64,000 nucleotides of DNA from Rotaria socialis (lineage: Eukaryota; Rotifera; Eurotatoria; Philodinida; Philodinidae): NCBI GenBank assembly GCA_905331475.1, contig CAJNYU010002241.1:1-64000 (forward strand). The letters run 5' to 3'. The translations under genes were made by a program, and so were the position numbers. The notes under the pieces are model-generated. The model did not search any database and was not told where the DNA came from. It saw only the letters and a list, made by a program, of their open reading frames with translations. Below are positions 10,964 through 24,100 of this stretch, piece by piece (the first letter of the stretch is position 1; each line of letters begins with the position of its first letter).

Positions 10964-11833
10964 CTACATTATTGTACAGCGACTGGGAGTTTTTCTCAAC
11001 GCATCTGCTATGTCTGTATTGAGCTTCTGATTAGCTTGATCCACCAGTAGCTGAATTTGGTCGACAGATACCTCATGACCTGCTCGTGAAATAAATATTT
11101 CCATGAGAGACTGACGCATAGGGGCGATTCTCTCCATTTTTCTTCGAATATAGAGTCGTTTAAAGTTAATATCATCCTCAAATGTCGACATATCGTCATA
11201 GTCAATGGCTCCATGAAAGAAAACACCTAATTTACAATAGTTAAATGCTTTGGCACTCGACGGATGCGTGCGAATATTGTCAACAAACTGTGCTAACCGA
11301 TCTTCTTTGAAACCTTCACAATGACTTAAAACCATCATGCATATATTCTCGAATTTGGCTCCAAGAAATTCCATGATCGAATTGAATACGTCAATATCCT
11401 GTGTATGTGTTTTTCCCGCTTCGGACATGAATATGACAATGTTCAACGTAGTGATTTCTTGCTTCACACATCGAGCTGCTAAATCAAGCAATTGTTCGTC
11501 TGTTCGTTGATTTTCTTTTTGCTCTGCCACTTCCTGAAGCCCTGCTGTATCGATCATGTTGAGCTGATAGTACAAATTTGTTTGCTTGTAACGTGTTACC
11601 AATGTGTGATTCTTGGGATCTCGCGTTCTGGCATATTCCGTATAGGTTGAAGCATACATTGGGTTTTCCAGAGAACGAATCAATGTTGTTTTTCCCGAGT
11701 GAGAACGGCCGACGACCAAAATGTTGATTTTCTTTGTCGAATATACTTCGTAGCCTATATCCACTGAAGCGATTTCTTCCGCCAACATAGCTTTCATCGT
11801 TTTATTGTTGAATGAATCAGTCTTATCAGTCAT
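10964..11833 (-). CDS. AIG1/GIMAP-like GTPase, copy 3, CaaX tail, altered G4
   Basis: Single-exon model of 289 residues. The true ATG is at 11833 (MTDKTDSFNN); an in-frame TTG upstream is not a start. P-loop VVGRSHSGKTT at about residues 41-51. Switch II reads DTAG rather than the family's DTPG, and G4 reads LSHCEGF, with Glu replacing the Asp that reads guanine. The C-terminus SRCTIM is a CaaX box; a final Met is the classic farnesyl signal. The protein is therefore probably membrane-attached but may bind nucleotide differently from copies 1 and 2. Most similar in layout to copy 2 (shared AGLQEV/PGLQEV and HCxGF). Confidence 0.82.
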   Translation of the reverse strand: MTDKTDSFNNKTMKAMLAEEIASVDIGYEVYSTKKINILVVGRSHSGKTTLIRSLENPMYASTYTEYARTRDPKNHTLVTRYKQTNLYYQLNMIDTAGLQEVAEQKENQRTDEQLLDLAARCVKQEITTLNIVIFMSEAGKTHTQDIDVFNSIMEFLGAKFENICMMVLSHCEGFKEDRLAQFVDNIRTHPSSAKAFNYCKLGVFFHGAIDYDDMSTFEDDINFKRLYIRRKMERIAPMRQSLMEIFISRAGHEVSVDQIQLLVDQANQKLNTDIADALRKTPSRCTIM

Positions 11834-12100
11834 TAAACAAGTCAAAAAACAAGAATAAAATGACTCCTGATTTTTATCAAATAAACGCCAATGCTCAGTA
11901 TCTCATCTTTATTTTGACCTAACAAGCCATTTTGAAAGGAAGAAAGGAAAAACTAAGGGTGTTCGTGTGGCTACCTTTTATTATTACCTTCATTTTCGAT
12001 TCTTATCATTTTTTTCATTTATGTCAGTGTGGGTTTTGATTTTGGATGTAAGTGTATGTTTTGATATAGGGTGTTGGAGGCGATACAGAGAAACCTGTTA

Positions 12101-12147
12101 GGGTGTGGGTGTGGGTATTTCTCTTCTCTTTCCAACCACCCACATCC
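12101..12147. repeat. Telomere-like TGTGGG hairpin B
   Basis: GGGTGTGGGTGTGGGT (12101-12116) faces ACCACCCACATCCT about 20 bp downstream. Confidence 0.65.
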
Positions 12148-12363
12148 TGTTTTTTTTAATATAATTTAGTGCCCCAGCTCACGTCCGGAAGTAAATCATA
12201 AGGAGAAGATTGATAGAATCCAATGTTTCCGTTCGTGTCCTGAGTCAATAATAACGAGATGATTGATATAAATCAATGATTAAGTTTGGGTTTGGAGTTG
12301 ATAGTACGGTGATGACTGACATAATTGAATAGTTCAATCTTTCAGAGAGTAATATTGATTATT

Positions 12364-12452
12364 GGATGTGGGTGTGTTAGTTTTAAAATTCTAGGTCCAT
12401 TGTCACCCTCGCATCATACTCACCCACCCACTCACCCACACCCGCACCCTAG
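12364..12452. repeat. Telomere-like hairpin C
   Basis: GGATGTGGGTGTG at 12364 is paired by a long CACCCACCCACTCACCCACA tract at 12421-12440 and beyond. The arms are imperfect. Confidence 0.65.
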
Positions 12453-12740
12453 TTTGCACCATACGATCAGTCTAATATCAAACTTCTCAAGTATCACTAA
12501 TCGGATAAAATCCTCAAAACCCAATATTGCATATTTCTTTTCTTTGACGTAGATCAAATTCACCATCATTACTATCAAGTACAATTGTTCAAATGAATTT
12601 GAAAAATATGAATGAATTTCGTTTCTACATTGTAAATGAAATTATTCATTACAAGTCTCAGCTATGATCCTTACAATTAAATCAAACAAAGTGAATTAAT
12701 CTATGTTTTCTATCTTCAGTCAAGCTCAGCGTCACGATTG

Positions 12741-12794
12741 AGGGTGTGGGCGTGGATGTGGATGTGGATGTGGATTTTCTCACTGCACCCACAT
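12741..12794. repeat. Telomere-like hairpin D
   Basis: AGGGTGTGGGCGTGG followed by repeated ATGTGG, with a short CACCCACAT arm near 12785. It shows drift from TGTGGG to ATGTGG. Confidence 0.65.
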
Positions 12795-13247
12795 ATCCGA
12801 TGATAGAAAAGAATTTGACGAGATTCTATGCTACTCTATCAGACTTTCAGGTACTGGATTCCGATTGTTTCTCCCTTGGTTGCAGATTGGCCGAAAAGCT
12901 TTGCCATTTCGTGGCTATACACTTTCTTCAAGAATATATCGTTAGTTCAGGACAAAAATAGAGAATTCTTGCAGGATCTGGAACGGAAATAGCCAAGATT
13001 TACCTACATATATATGTAATATTTGAATGTGAAATTCTAGTGATATTATCACTGCCATACATTGAATGAAAGACATTTGCCTTGTGATTCTATTTCTTTG
13101 GTTTTATTTTAAAATTCAAAGTCTTGCGGGCAAGTGAACATGAGTGCTCTATGATTTTATTTTTCAATTGAATCTTACACATAAAAATAAATCGAATAAA
13201 GAAAATGTCTATAGAACTGAATCAGGCATAAAGAGTTAAATGAACTC

Positions 13248-13874
13248 TCAATAATTGTCTGCTGATGGAGCCGGATGATATCGTTTTTTCTTGCTGGATG
13301 TTCTGCTTTCCTTGTTCTCAGAGTAAGCAGGCGCCGACATGGACTGTGTTTGCCAAATAGTCTGTGAATCCCGGCTCTGATTTTTTATTTGATACATCGT
13401 TTCGCTTAAGCGAGCCTCTAATTCTCTGGCCTGGTCCTTCGCAAATTTCAGTCTCATAACACCAAACGTTCCATACAATATAATATACTTGTTTTTCAGA
13501 TTGAAATAGTATGACACAAGAAGAAAAAGGAAAATACAAAGAGAAATAGTCGCAATTATTCCTAATACAATAAGGCTAGACACGCTATATCCAATTATCA
13601 TCAAAATTAAACTCATAATTGTCATGAATAGCCCACTAATTAATATGTATCGATTCGGACGCCACTCATCGATACGAGAAATCCAGTCCAGTGAGATAGC
13701 ATTATACGTTGATTGATGAAAGCAGCACCAAAATGTTTCCTTCCAGCGAATGAGTAAGCGATGATTGGTAAGAATGGCAATAGTTTCCACACAATTACAC
13801 AATCCAAAATATCGATACTTGCCTATCATCTTCTCATTGACAGATATGAGAGGAAAAATAGTATCCGCATCCAT
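13248..13874 (-). CDS. Two-TM protein with PH-like N-terminal segment
   Basis: 208 residues from ATG 13874. Residues about 20-65 (ETIAILTNHRLLIRWKETFWCC .. ISLDWISRIDEW) look like one of the PH-like domains found in small membrane proteins: strand, basic loop, strand and helix start. They are followed by two closely spaced hydrophobic helices (about 76-100 and 102-128). The C-terminal 70 residues are cytosolic-looking, polar, and end with Lys/Arg-rich SSKKKRYH. No family name can be given with confidence. No introns are needed. Confidence 0.6.
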   Translation of the reverse strand: MDADTIFPLISVNEKMIGKYRYFGLCNCVETIAILTNHRLLIRWKETFWCCFHQSTYNAISLDWISRIDEWRPNRYILISGLFMTIMSLILMIIGYSVSSLIVLGIIATISLCIFLFLLVSYYFNLKNKYIILYGTFGVMRLKFAKDQARELEARLSETMYQIKNQSRDSQTIWQTQSMSAPAYSENKESRTSSKKKRYHPAPSADNY

Positions 13875-16130
13875 TTTTAATCTAGAAAGTTACTAAAAGA
13901 GGTGAATCTTGGCGAAAAGTAGACTCACATATATCGGAATGACAGTTTTCTTTGCAGTAGCGTAATGCTACAAAGCGTTTTTGAAATAGATAAATATAAT
14001 GCTATACTTAAACGGGGATGTCTGATGGAAAGATTCTAAAGTGTCAAATCGGTCGTTTAGCAGTCAAAAAATGAAGCTCGTAGACTACAAACCATGCATC
14101 CGAAAAGATCTGATTCTTATCTTATTAACTTCAAAATAAATATAAAACTTTGATTTTTTTTCATCAACATTCTGTTAACAGTCTTCATAGCTTGATAGAT
14201 TTAAGTGTAAAGATTGATAAGCTCACATTTTGTTTTGAAAATAGACTCATCTAATACGAGATGTTTCACTCTATCAGTAATAACTTTTCAGTCTTATGAA
14301 GTTATGATTTCTGCCGGTGTACTGGGTGTAGTCATGCGATTTCCATGAGTATATTGAGGCTTTAAGATGTGATTTTATAATATCAGGCAAGGAATGAATC
14401 ATAGACCCACTAGGTGTTATACACATATTGGGAGCGTTTGTTGCGAAGATACCAAAAAATAATCGAGTACACACTCACCAGTTGTCCAGTACATTTCTCA
14501 CCGCCAATGCTATGTTACGTTTCAGAACTTCTTTTTCTATCAAATTACTACATTTATTTGAACCTTGACGGAAGTAACCTTGAACTCCTAGTTGCTTGGG
14601 AGGACACTACTCGACTGAAGAAAAGAAGCATACCCACAGCTTTTTTGAACATCAAGGCAAGACGTTTCATCATCTAAAGAGAAATTTATTTGAATGTACA
14701 TACTGAGGGAGATTCTTAATATATTTGGTTGATAACCTATCTTCAAAAGACAGCCTTTATCTATGATGCAACTGTCTGACTTCACCGTTAGGGACTCCAC
14801 TTGTGTTGATAAAAATGACGAGAAGTTAGGAGAGAAAAGCCATGTTTCTTTATCTATTCAAGGATATCACCCTTCATGTTATGAAAACCTTCATTTATGA
14901 AAGATTTACAGGTAATTATTTCAGATAAAATATGTTGCTTGCATTTGACATTGAAGTGAGAAAATAGTTGAACGTTCACACTTTAGAATGTTTGCCAATA
15001 TTCTTGATTCCGACTGAAATTAGATCGGGTCCAATGACTTTCCGGTGTCTCTCTAGCTGATTTTAGTGCATTTCTCCGAAGGAAAAAGTGAGACTTCTGT
15101 TTTTCTTTAAGAGTTCAAGTGAAGTACAATGAGGATGTGGGTGTAGTGCTTGTCGCGATTGTTGATACTGTCTTCTATCATACTCACACCCACCGCCACA
15201 CTCACTGAGTATTATTACCTAGGATATTTATTATTGAGTTGATCAACAAAATACTAATGTGTTAATCTGTATATCGCACCAGTCGGATTACCACGGATAA
15301 CTCATGGAATGTTCATCAATAGTTCAGCAATCACTTTTCAAATCGAAATTATTCATCTGATATTTCAAGAATCCTTCCTATGGTCGAGATCATGAATAGG
15401 TTATATTGACATTTTAACACAATACAACATAGAAGCAGTATTATGATTGGTTTGATGTGTAAAAACAGACATGGTTGGTATTTTTTATCTCTGCCAAATC
15501 GAGCCAAGCCTGGAGTGATTGTGCATGCTAAAATTGAAATTTCAGATTTCAAGTTTCACACTATTGTACATGATCAACCGAATCGATTCTATTTCATCCG
15601 ACATCTTCAGAATTACTAACTGCGGTAAATCATTTTATAGCCCCCAAGTATCGGCGAAGTTCTGCTTGAAATCGTCTTTTTATGCCTATTGATTGATGCT
15701 GGACAGATGAAAGGAAAGAGAAAAATGAAAAAGTAACCAAAAAATAGAAATAGCGAGCAGCTTGTACATCAAGATGTCAGCTGCAGCATCATCTTCCAAT
15801 GTGTGCGCCATTGTAGTGGTAAGTAGGAACGATACTTGTGCTAGAATACCCGAAGGCATGGAAAGTATTGTTTCGAGAAATATGGGAAGATTATTATCCG
15901 TAATTCAATCCATCATCCCCAGAAACGGATCATTTTGATAGCACGCGGATCCATCTTAGTATGGTAACGAATAAGCGTAAATATTTTCACGCGGAAAGGA
16001 GTAAAATGCATAAATTTAGATGATGAAAGTATACAAAATCAAAAATATGCGTCTCTTTCTTGTAGTGAGTCATTGATCATGAAATACGTTAATATGTCGT
16101 TTGAGAGTCAGTCAGGCCAAAATAATAACC
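13875..16130. other. Intergenic, one hairpin, no gene recognised
   Basis: Apart from the TGTGGG hairpin at 15133-15206, I see no supported gene. Open frames here are short and show no domain. Confidence 0.45.
15133..15206. repeat. Telomere-like hairpin E
   Basis: GGATGTGGGTGTAGTG on the left and CACTC-type CACACCCACCGCCACACTCA on the right of a loop of about 40 bp. Confidence 0.65.
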
Positions 16131-16331
16131 CTACATGGTAGAAAGTGCAGGCAAGAAACTATCAGATGATACATGGTTCTTCAGATTGGAGTGCACTTGT
16201 CGATTAATGAGAATGCAGATAAGAACGAACAATGCGCACATGGTGAATGACACATTAAACGACAGAATAATCCAAAACCGATCAGTACGCGATAGAAAAA
16301 TTTCGACATTGACAAATGAACCACCATCCAT
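16131..16331 (-). pseudogene. Fragment of a rhodopsin-like GPCR (TM1 only)
   Basis: 66 codons reading DRFWIILSFNVSFTMCALFVLICILINRQV..LKNHV. FWI-(TM1)-N-H-V is the start layout of the many rhodopsin-like receptors seen in rotifers. Sequence after NHV does not continue into TM2 in any frame I could follow, so this is either an isolated first exon or a remnant. The match to the GPCR pattern is from memory of the family and is tentative. Confidence 0.4.
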
Positions 16332-17163
16332 TTCATTCTAATTCCGGTTGTAAACCATTAGTGAAAGTTGCGAAGCAACGAAAAGATAATTTACAATACC
16401 AACTGAGACAAAACTGTAACTGACAGATCTCATTTTCCTTTCGAATAGACTATATGATACGTCATCGAAAAATATTCGTTAGTTATAGCGTCTGCGTTCG
16501 TGTGACTGTTCAATAAAAAAAACTACTACTTATACCCATACCAACACCATCAGGATAGACAAAACTCGATTATAAGAGAATGCTTGTTAGCACAGCCCCT
16601 TTGGAGCTAAAATATGGAACTCACATATATGCATTAGGCTTACTAAAACATTTCAAAATAGTTCATCTGAAAAATCTACCTTGATTTCCAAAACCTATAA
16701 TTAGGTCATTACCTATTTGCTTATGTCTGTAATGGAGTATTAATTGTTAGCTCGTATATTTAACAATGACAGGGACTAGTTTTTATGGTCTGTAATTAAA
16801 AAAAGGAAGAAATAGCAGCCTAATTAGACAAGCTTCTAGTTAGCACAATTTTAAACTCATGAATGTCTGTAATGGGGAGGGGGAGAGCCCCAAAAATCTC
16901 GCTGTTAAACTTACACTCACCATTTTCTTTGAAAATATATGTGAGTTCCACAAAACCATTGTGAAATTCGGAAACAACATTGACAACTTCAGTAAATCCA
17001 ATAAACAGTCTCGAGTAGTAAGATAAATTCTCAATACTTTCTATCGAAATCGATTGAAGCGAACGCTACGCTAGAGTGGAATATGAAATACAAGACACTT
17101 TCCGCATCCTGTTTGGTACAAAAAAGAACTGGAGTTTTTCGTGAATTTTAGTACTCACATTAT

Positions 17164-17193
17164 ACGCACCCAAACCGAAACCCACACCCTGAA
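17164..17193. repeat. One-sided CCCACA block
   Basis: CACCCAAACCGAAACCCACACCC without a clear TGTGGG partner; probably an eroded member of the hairpin family. Confidence 0.45.
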
Positions 17194-17296
17194 TGGTATC
17201 TTCAACTTTTTATCTATGCCTTAAAGACCGATGGTCGGTGGGCCTTTGGATCAGAGTAAAAATTTCTCATTTATTCTGTCAATTGAATTGTACTTT

Positions 17297-17432
17297 TTTC
17301 ACAACTCCAAGAATGTTATCGAGGCATTCTCTCTGATTTTGAATGAGCCTTATTCCGAATTTGCTTATAAGCCTCCAGCCAACAAAAATAGAGATGAATG
17401 TATGTCGTTTATCACTAAGAGCGACTTCTCTT
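17297..17432 (+). pseudogene. Inverted copy of the 3' end of the M1 gene
   Basis: Plus-strand sequence encodes NEPYSEFAYKPPANKN, matching the minus-strand M1 gene's own tail [20 protein letters not shown] similarity continues past the stop into the 3' untranslated region: ATGAATGTATGTCGTTTATC is shared with the inverse of 18144-18176. About 130 bp are retained, ending about 740 bp from the parental 3' end. It has no start or catalytic part, so it is a relic of an inverted duplication. Confidence 0.75.
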
Positions 17433-18174
17433 CTTTGATTTTTTCTTAACATGTTTTCATCTCATTTCCGTAACAAACATAAGAATAAATAGTTATTCTT
17501 ACTTTTAGAAACCTTTCGAGAACATTTTAAAAATGCATTTCAAATAATTTTAAGTTCAACAATATTAAAAATATATATAAAATATATGCATAAGGCAAAG
17601 ATTTATACAAAATGTGCGTCAAGTTAATCTTATGTGACAGTAAGATAAATTGCCTGATAGATTGTTGATCTTCTCATTTGAGCACTACATTTTCCTGCAA
17701 TCGTTAGCTCGATATACCGACGAGAAGTGACAATATTCTGTAAAAAGTGATTTTTAAAAGCCATACTTCTATTTCACAGCGCTTCACGATCTAGATGCCC
17801 ATCACCGGCCGGAAAAGGAGAAAAGTATTCAGTAGTATTGCTAGCATCAACGTTAAACACTCGCCTATAGTCGACGTTTTAAGTAAAAAATGAACTTCAT
17901 GATCATGGCATGTTCTCTTAGAAAATCAAGTGTTAAAAAAGAACACGCGGAGTATATATAATGTTCGTCTTTTTCCATTGCCGCACATCCTTTTATCTAA
18001 CGAGTTAATGAAATTACAACATAAAAGGATACACGTGTGGTATATTAATTAACTTTCACGAGACAATCTACTTCTCCCTATGTTTTTTATTATTATGAAA
18101 AAGAAACGAAAAGATATTCGGAAGGAAAGAAAAAAAGAGTAATCGCTCTTAATGATAAACGACATACATTCATC

Positions 18175-21100
18175 TCATTTTTTATTGACGGGAGGCTCAT
18201 AAGCGAATTCGGAATAAGGCTTATTCTTCAAAACAGTCTCTAGGTGACCATCGAGCCACACTCCAATATCTTGTCCAACGGTGTCCATCCACCGAATGTT
18301 AGCTCGAATCTTTTCGATGGATGAAAGAAAAGCTCGTTCGGCAATCGACAGGTCGACTGTGTTGGCCATGAATTGTAGGATAGTATCCAACTCTTGTTGC
18401 GTATTCACATATTCAAGGACATTTTCGACAATGTCTGATAGAGTGAAACTTACGCTGCCAAATTTGGCAACAAGTTCTGACCATTGTTGGCTAATGAATC
18501 GCCACGTGAGCTTTTGTCCACCGGGTTGCAGGCGGATGTTGTTGATAAATCTGGATGCATCTTGGAGGCGAATGTATTCATTGGCCAACGTTGTATTGAG
18601 TAATTGCTCAAGAAGAATGGCATTTTTTGTACATGTCAGGGAATAGCCAAAACGATTCTTTTCGACTTGATCGTTGGTTCGTTTATATAGTTCTCGCATG
18701 TGTTCATAATCGTCAGTTGTTCCACTTCTAATTCCTTGACAATAGGCAACGGTTCTGGAATCGGGAGCAATCGGGTACGCATCTGGATCTGTGCGCCATT
18801 GCCGATATTTTTCAGCAGCATCGTTGATACACATAGCGTATTCATTGGCACAAAGATCTCTGATGATGAGGGCACGCAGTTGAGTCGTGAGATAGTCCAA
18901 TGGTTGCGGATCCATACCTACCGACCAGCCGAATGAATCATATCTGGCTTCTTCAAGTATTTGTATAAACTTTTGCATATTTTGGTACATGTTGTTTCCA
19001 TCTTGTTGACTAAACATTGCCAATGGATATTGAATATTGTTTGAAAACGCGGAATAGGGCACGTATTCAGTTTCATTGGCCAAATAGGTCGAAAGTTGTA
19101 ATGCAACAGTAACATTCAAATCGCCAGATCGAGCTAAATTGAATGAATCATCGATGAGCTGTGCCCGTGTGACACTTGAGAAGGAAGTGCGATCAGTTTT
19201 CAATCCATTAATGAGCAATTGCCAATTGAATTCATCATAATTGACACGATAGAATCCAAATTCGTCGACATTGAACACAATCCAGTCAGTAGCCAGTGAC
19301 ACATTGGAAAGAACCCGAGTCTGATTCGGAGCGAGCCAATTGAATGACGACGATCCCATCGAAGTCATATAATTAAAGGGAATATACCATTGAAACGGAA
19401 AGAATGTGAACGGGTTCACGTATATTGATGTTTGATTCGATGTTCGAGGATCGAGTAAATACCGTTTTTGCGAGAGTGAAATAGAATTGTCGATGTTGCT
19501 ACGAGTGACAGTGAGTAGAGGGTATCCTTCTTGAAGAGTCCATGTATCCATGATAGTTTTGACGGTGTGACCCTCGAGTACTGATGAGCTAGCAGCATCG
19601 GTTAGAAAAGTCCACAGTTGATCTTGCACAGCATTACTATATTGAAAATGGTTCAAATAGTTGCTGATACCACGAAAGAAGGCTGATTCATTGAGAACAG
19701 TGTAGATCATGCGAAGCACCGACGCACCTTTATCATCTGAAACACATAGAAGACAACACTTCCAACATAAAACAAAATATAGAGATTAATGAACGGGATT
19801 TACACGAAATTGCATCGAATATTGAATTGATCTCGTCTGGATGAGTGACTTCGACACTGATTGGATGACTTGAGTAGAGACTATCCATTTCCAGAGCTCG
19901 ATGCACGACGACTAAATATTGAAGACAACAACCGATTGATATTCTTTTCTTTTAAAAAGATTCATCAAATGCTTGCTTACCACTGACAAATACATCGAAA
20001 GAATGAAATTCAGGATTTGAATGATTAAGGCCGAGCACTTCGACCCATGAAGCAAAACCTTCGTTCAACCTTCGTGCAAATAATAAGAGAGAAAATGCAA
20101 CATGATATGAGTAAATCTTTCACTTACCAAATGTCATTCCACCATTGAGGAGTGACAATGTCACCGAACCATTGATGGGCCAACTCGTGCGCCACAACTT
20201 CGCCTACTCGTCGTTTATCGGCCAAATTACCAGTAACGTTATTGTAGAGAAGAGCCGTCTCGCGATATGTGATTAAACCCCAATTTTCCATGCCACCTAT
20301 GCATAGAAGAAGAGATCAACAAATAACTCGTCACCTAATCGAATGCTTACCGATAGCAAAGTCGGGCAAGGCAAAGTGATCACATTTTGTGAGTGGGTAT
20401 GATATATTGTAGGATTGTTCATAGTAAGGTATGATTTCTGTGCTCACTTGAAGAGCAAAATTGCCTTCACCCTTACGTATTGCTTCAGGTCGCCCACATA
20501 CGTTTACTTCGATATTCGTCGACGTCACACTCGAAACACATTCAAAGTCAGTAACAACAAATGCAATGAGGTACGTTGACATTGGTGGAGTTTCTTCGAA
20601 ACTCGATAGCAGACGACCATTGGGTTGTTGTATGGGTTGACTTCCGTTGAGCATGCCACCATTCGATCTAACGACAGTGAAACTGGGATCGTGAGTGATT
20701 GATATGTTAAACTTGGCTTTGAATGCTGGTTCATCGAAACACGGAAATACGTTTCGAGCAAGCGTTGGCTAGAAGAAATCAAATAGCGAGAAAAAGAGAT
20801 AGAGATGTATATTGGCCGTTTTCCATTACCTGCATATGGGTGCCTGCAATATTGTGCGTAATAATCTCGCCCGTGGTTGTATTTGTTACATTATATCGAC
20901 TTAAATAGAATCCGACCATGTCTCTATTCAGTTCGGCCGTGTGTTCTGATTCGAATACATATTCTTTGTTCGTCACACATCGTTCTCGTAGTTGGCAGAT
21001 GAGCGTCTCCGATACCGGCATCCACGCCCAACCGGTGATTAGATTGTTGGATGCATCGAGACGTCTCAATGTTATAGAAGACATTTTTAATTGTTTCATA

Positions 21101-24100
21101 TGAATTCGAAACACATTTGTCGATCGATTACAACGGACAATAATGTGAGTACGGCCCATAAAACGTGTATCCGGTTCAACATTGTTCGGATAAATTGCAC
21201 TAAGACGTACGTCAAAATCGAGTGCATAGTTAGATGGAATCCAATCCAATGGAAGACGAATTTCGATCGTTCGATTCATGAACCATTCTTCCAAATTGGG
21301 CTTAGCCTTTTCGATCCATTGAATATTGGCACGAATGCGTTCGATTATCGCTTGAAATTCGACAGCACTCTATATAAAGCGATAATACTTCTGAATGTAA
21401 AAAAAAGAATCATATGCTCACGTTATGTGTCGTCTGCTCGACGAATCGTTCGAATTCGTCCAACTGATGTTCGGTATTGAATCGTGCAGTGACATCTTTG
21501 ATGACATTAATAAAACTCATTGATTTCCCGAAATCTTGAAACAATTGTATCCATCGAGAACGTACAAACGCCCAACATTCGATTTCGACAAATAATTTTT
21601 GACAAATTGTTCGTATCCCGGAGAGTGCATCCTGTCGTCGGATAATGTTCAATTGAAGATTTACGTGAATTTCAAGCAAATATCGAATTGATTCGGTATC
21701 ACGTGTGCATGCTAATGCAGATTGTATTCGTGCCTTTTCTTGTGGATCATTCGATATTTGATATTGATGAAGAAGAAACTGAAATTCGGCTCGACCGCCT
21801 ATGCGCACATTCGTACAATAGACAACAGGACGATCATTGGGTTCAATTGGGTTATTAGACGGATGATTGAACCATTGTTCAAAGAGAATTTGAGCCCGAT
21901 GAACACAATCGTCTAAATTGTAGCGACATGCTGCCGATACGATCAAATCTCGATGAAGTGCAACGAGCCATTCGTCGGAGACGGTCGATGATTTTTCTTG
22001 CCAACCGAGATGAAAGTAGATGGGAAGTATGAGGTCGATCATATACGATTGAAATTGTTCGTACAGCATGAGATCCGAACTGCTTGATGCAATCATTTGT
22101 TCTACGTAGGAAAGACCCGCAAGAATGCGCTCCCAAACTATGTATGCGCGTTCTGCATTAGCATAATTGAGTAGGTCGAACACAAGTGATGTTTGAACGA
22201 TATCTGTCAAAAAACAAAATGATAGTTATAAATTCAGTCGTGTTTTACTTAACTTACTAGCTCGAGCCAAATTAAATACATCATCGATAAGACCCGCCCG
22301 TTCGATAACGGTCAACTTCTCGTGATCGTTTTTGAGTTGTTCAATAATCATCTTCCAATTGTGTGCGTCATAATTAGTACGAAAAAATCCCAATAAATCT
22401 GGATTAGCCAAAAGCCATTCGTTCGATTGCACACTTGTACCTGTTGTTACATTCATATGTGGTCGATTGAACCATATGGTGCTTGCCGACAAAGTTGACG
22501 ATGATTTGAATTGAAGTGGAATATACCACAGATACTGGTGTGGCGATTTAGGTGGTTGTGCCTCAGAATCGAATAAGAACTGGTGTTGAGCTACTGTAAC
22601 ACCTCCAGTCGCATAGTCCCGTGTAACTTGAACGTACGGATAACCCATTTGATTCGTCCACGTACTCATGATCATGTCAAGACTTGTGTTACTCGGTAAT
22701 TCTAAATTATCGGCAAACATTTGTTCGCCCAATGCTCGCCAGAGATCGTTTTGCATTGCGGTCGAATATAAATGACGTGAGAGGTACCTTGTGATGCCTT
22801 TGTTGAAAGTATCATTGGGCATAAAATTGCGCATCATTCGAAGTAACGAAGAACCTTTCGAATAGGTAATCGCATCGAAAATACTTGCCAGTTGTTCGTT
22901 GCGTGTGATTTGCATGTTAACCGGATGTGAAAAGGACACAGCGTCATCCTGCATGACGGTAAGCCATCGTTGGGCAATGAACTGTTGCAATAAATTCCAT
23001 TCTGGATGAATTTTATTCGTACCGACAAATTCCATCCATTTCGCAAAGCCTTCATTAAGCCATAGATCGTCCCACCACAAAGGTGAAACAAGATTGCCAA
23101 ACCATTGGTGAGCGAGCTTAACAAAAAGAGAGATCAATATTGTGGAGATGGGACAGGACTCGAAATGAACTGGTTTGTCGAATAGATGTCTCATATAAAC
23201 ATTATGATGAATTTAACAAGGAGGATGGGTAACAGCTGAGTTAAATTACTCAAAGACACTCAAACGTCGCTGTTTCCCTCATGGAATGTACTTGGTTAAA
23301 AGATTTTGCTGTGCTTTTTTTCCTCCGTTGAGACTTCTCAGAAATGACGTAAAATACGATTTGAACTTTTAGCGCAATCCTTGCAGGATTGAAATGTGAA
23401 ACACGGTATATTGACACTATGGGAATTTTCTTCCGATATATCTGTGGGCTAGGCCGAAGTCGGAGACGATTCGCTTTTCTGACTACATAGTTCAACTCTC
23501 ATTTACTGACACATCCCAGTTCATCTAGAACCCTCGGATGGGTCTCTCTGTTTCACCTCATGAACAATGACTAATGCAACGCTTTGCTTGTTGAACGATG
23601 ACGATGTACGATTGTTATAGAGCAGGAGTGTTTCACGATACATGATGCACCCAAAGTTTTCCATGGCGCCTGAAAAAATAGAATGAAACAATGATGGATG
23701 ATAGATTTATCCAAGCTCTATACCGGCATCAAAATCAGGCACAGCAATGTGATCACATTTTGGTAGTGGATAGTTAACGTCATATTGCTCTTCAAATTCA
23801 CGAATATTCTGCGCTGCTACTTCAAGTGCATAGATCAAATCGTCTTTTTTCTCTGCTTGAGCACATACACTCGTCGTAATATTTCCGAAACGACCTGTAT
23901 CATTCCGCGTCAAACATTCAAAATCAGCGATGACTAATGCCAACAAATACGAGCTCATCGACACTGATGTTTGAAATTGTGTCAATACCCAACCATTGGA
24001 TTGATTCGTACGATTCTGAACAGGCATGTTGCTCCAGGCTCGATACTGCTGTTCATGTTCGACTGTCACCGCAAAAGTTGCTTTGAGAGCGGGTTCGTCA

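Noticed and set aside
18281-21480. Several plus-strand frames of 60-130 codons
   Set aside because: Shadows of the minus-strand M1 coding exons.
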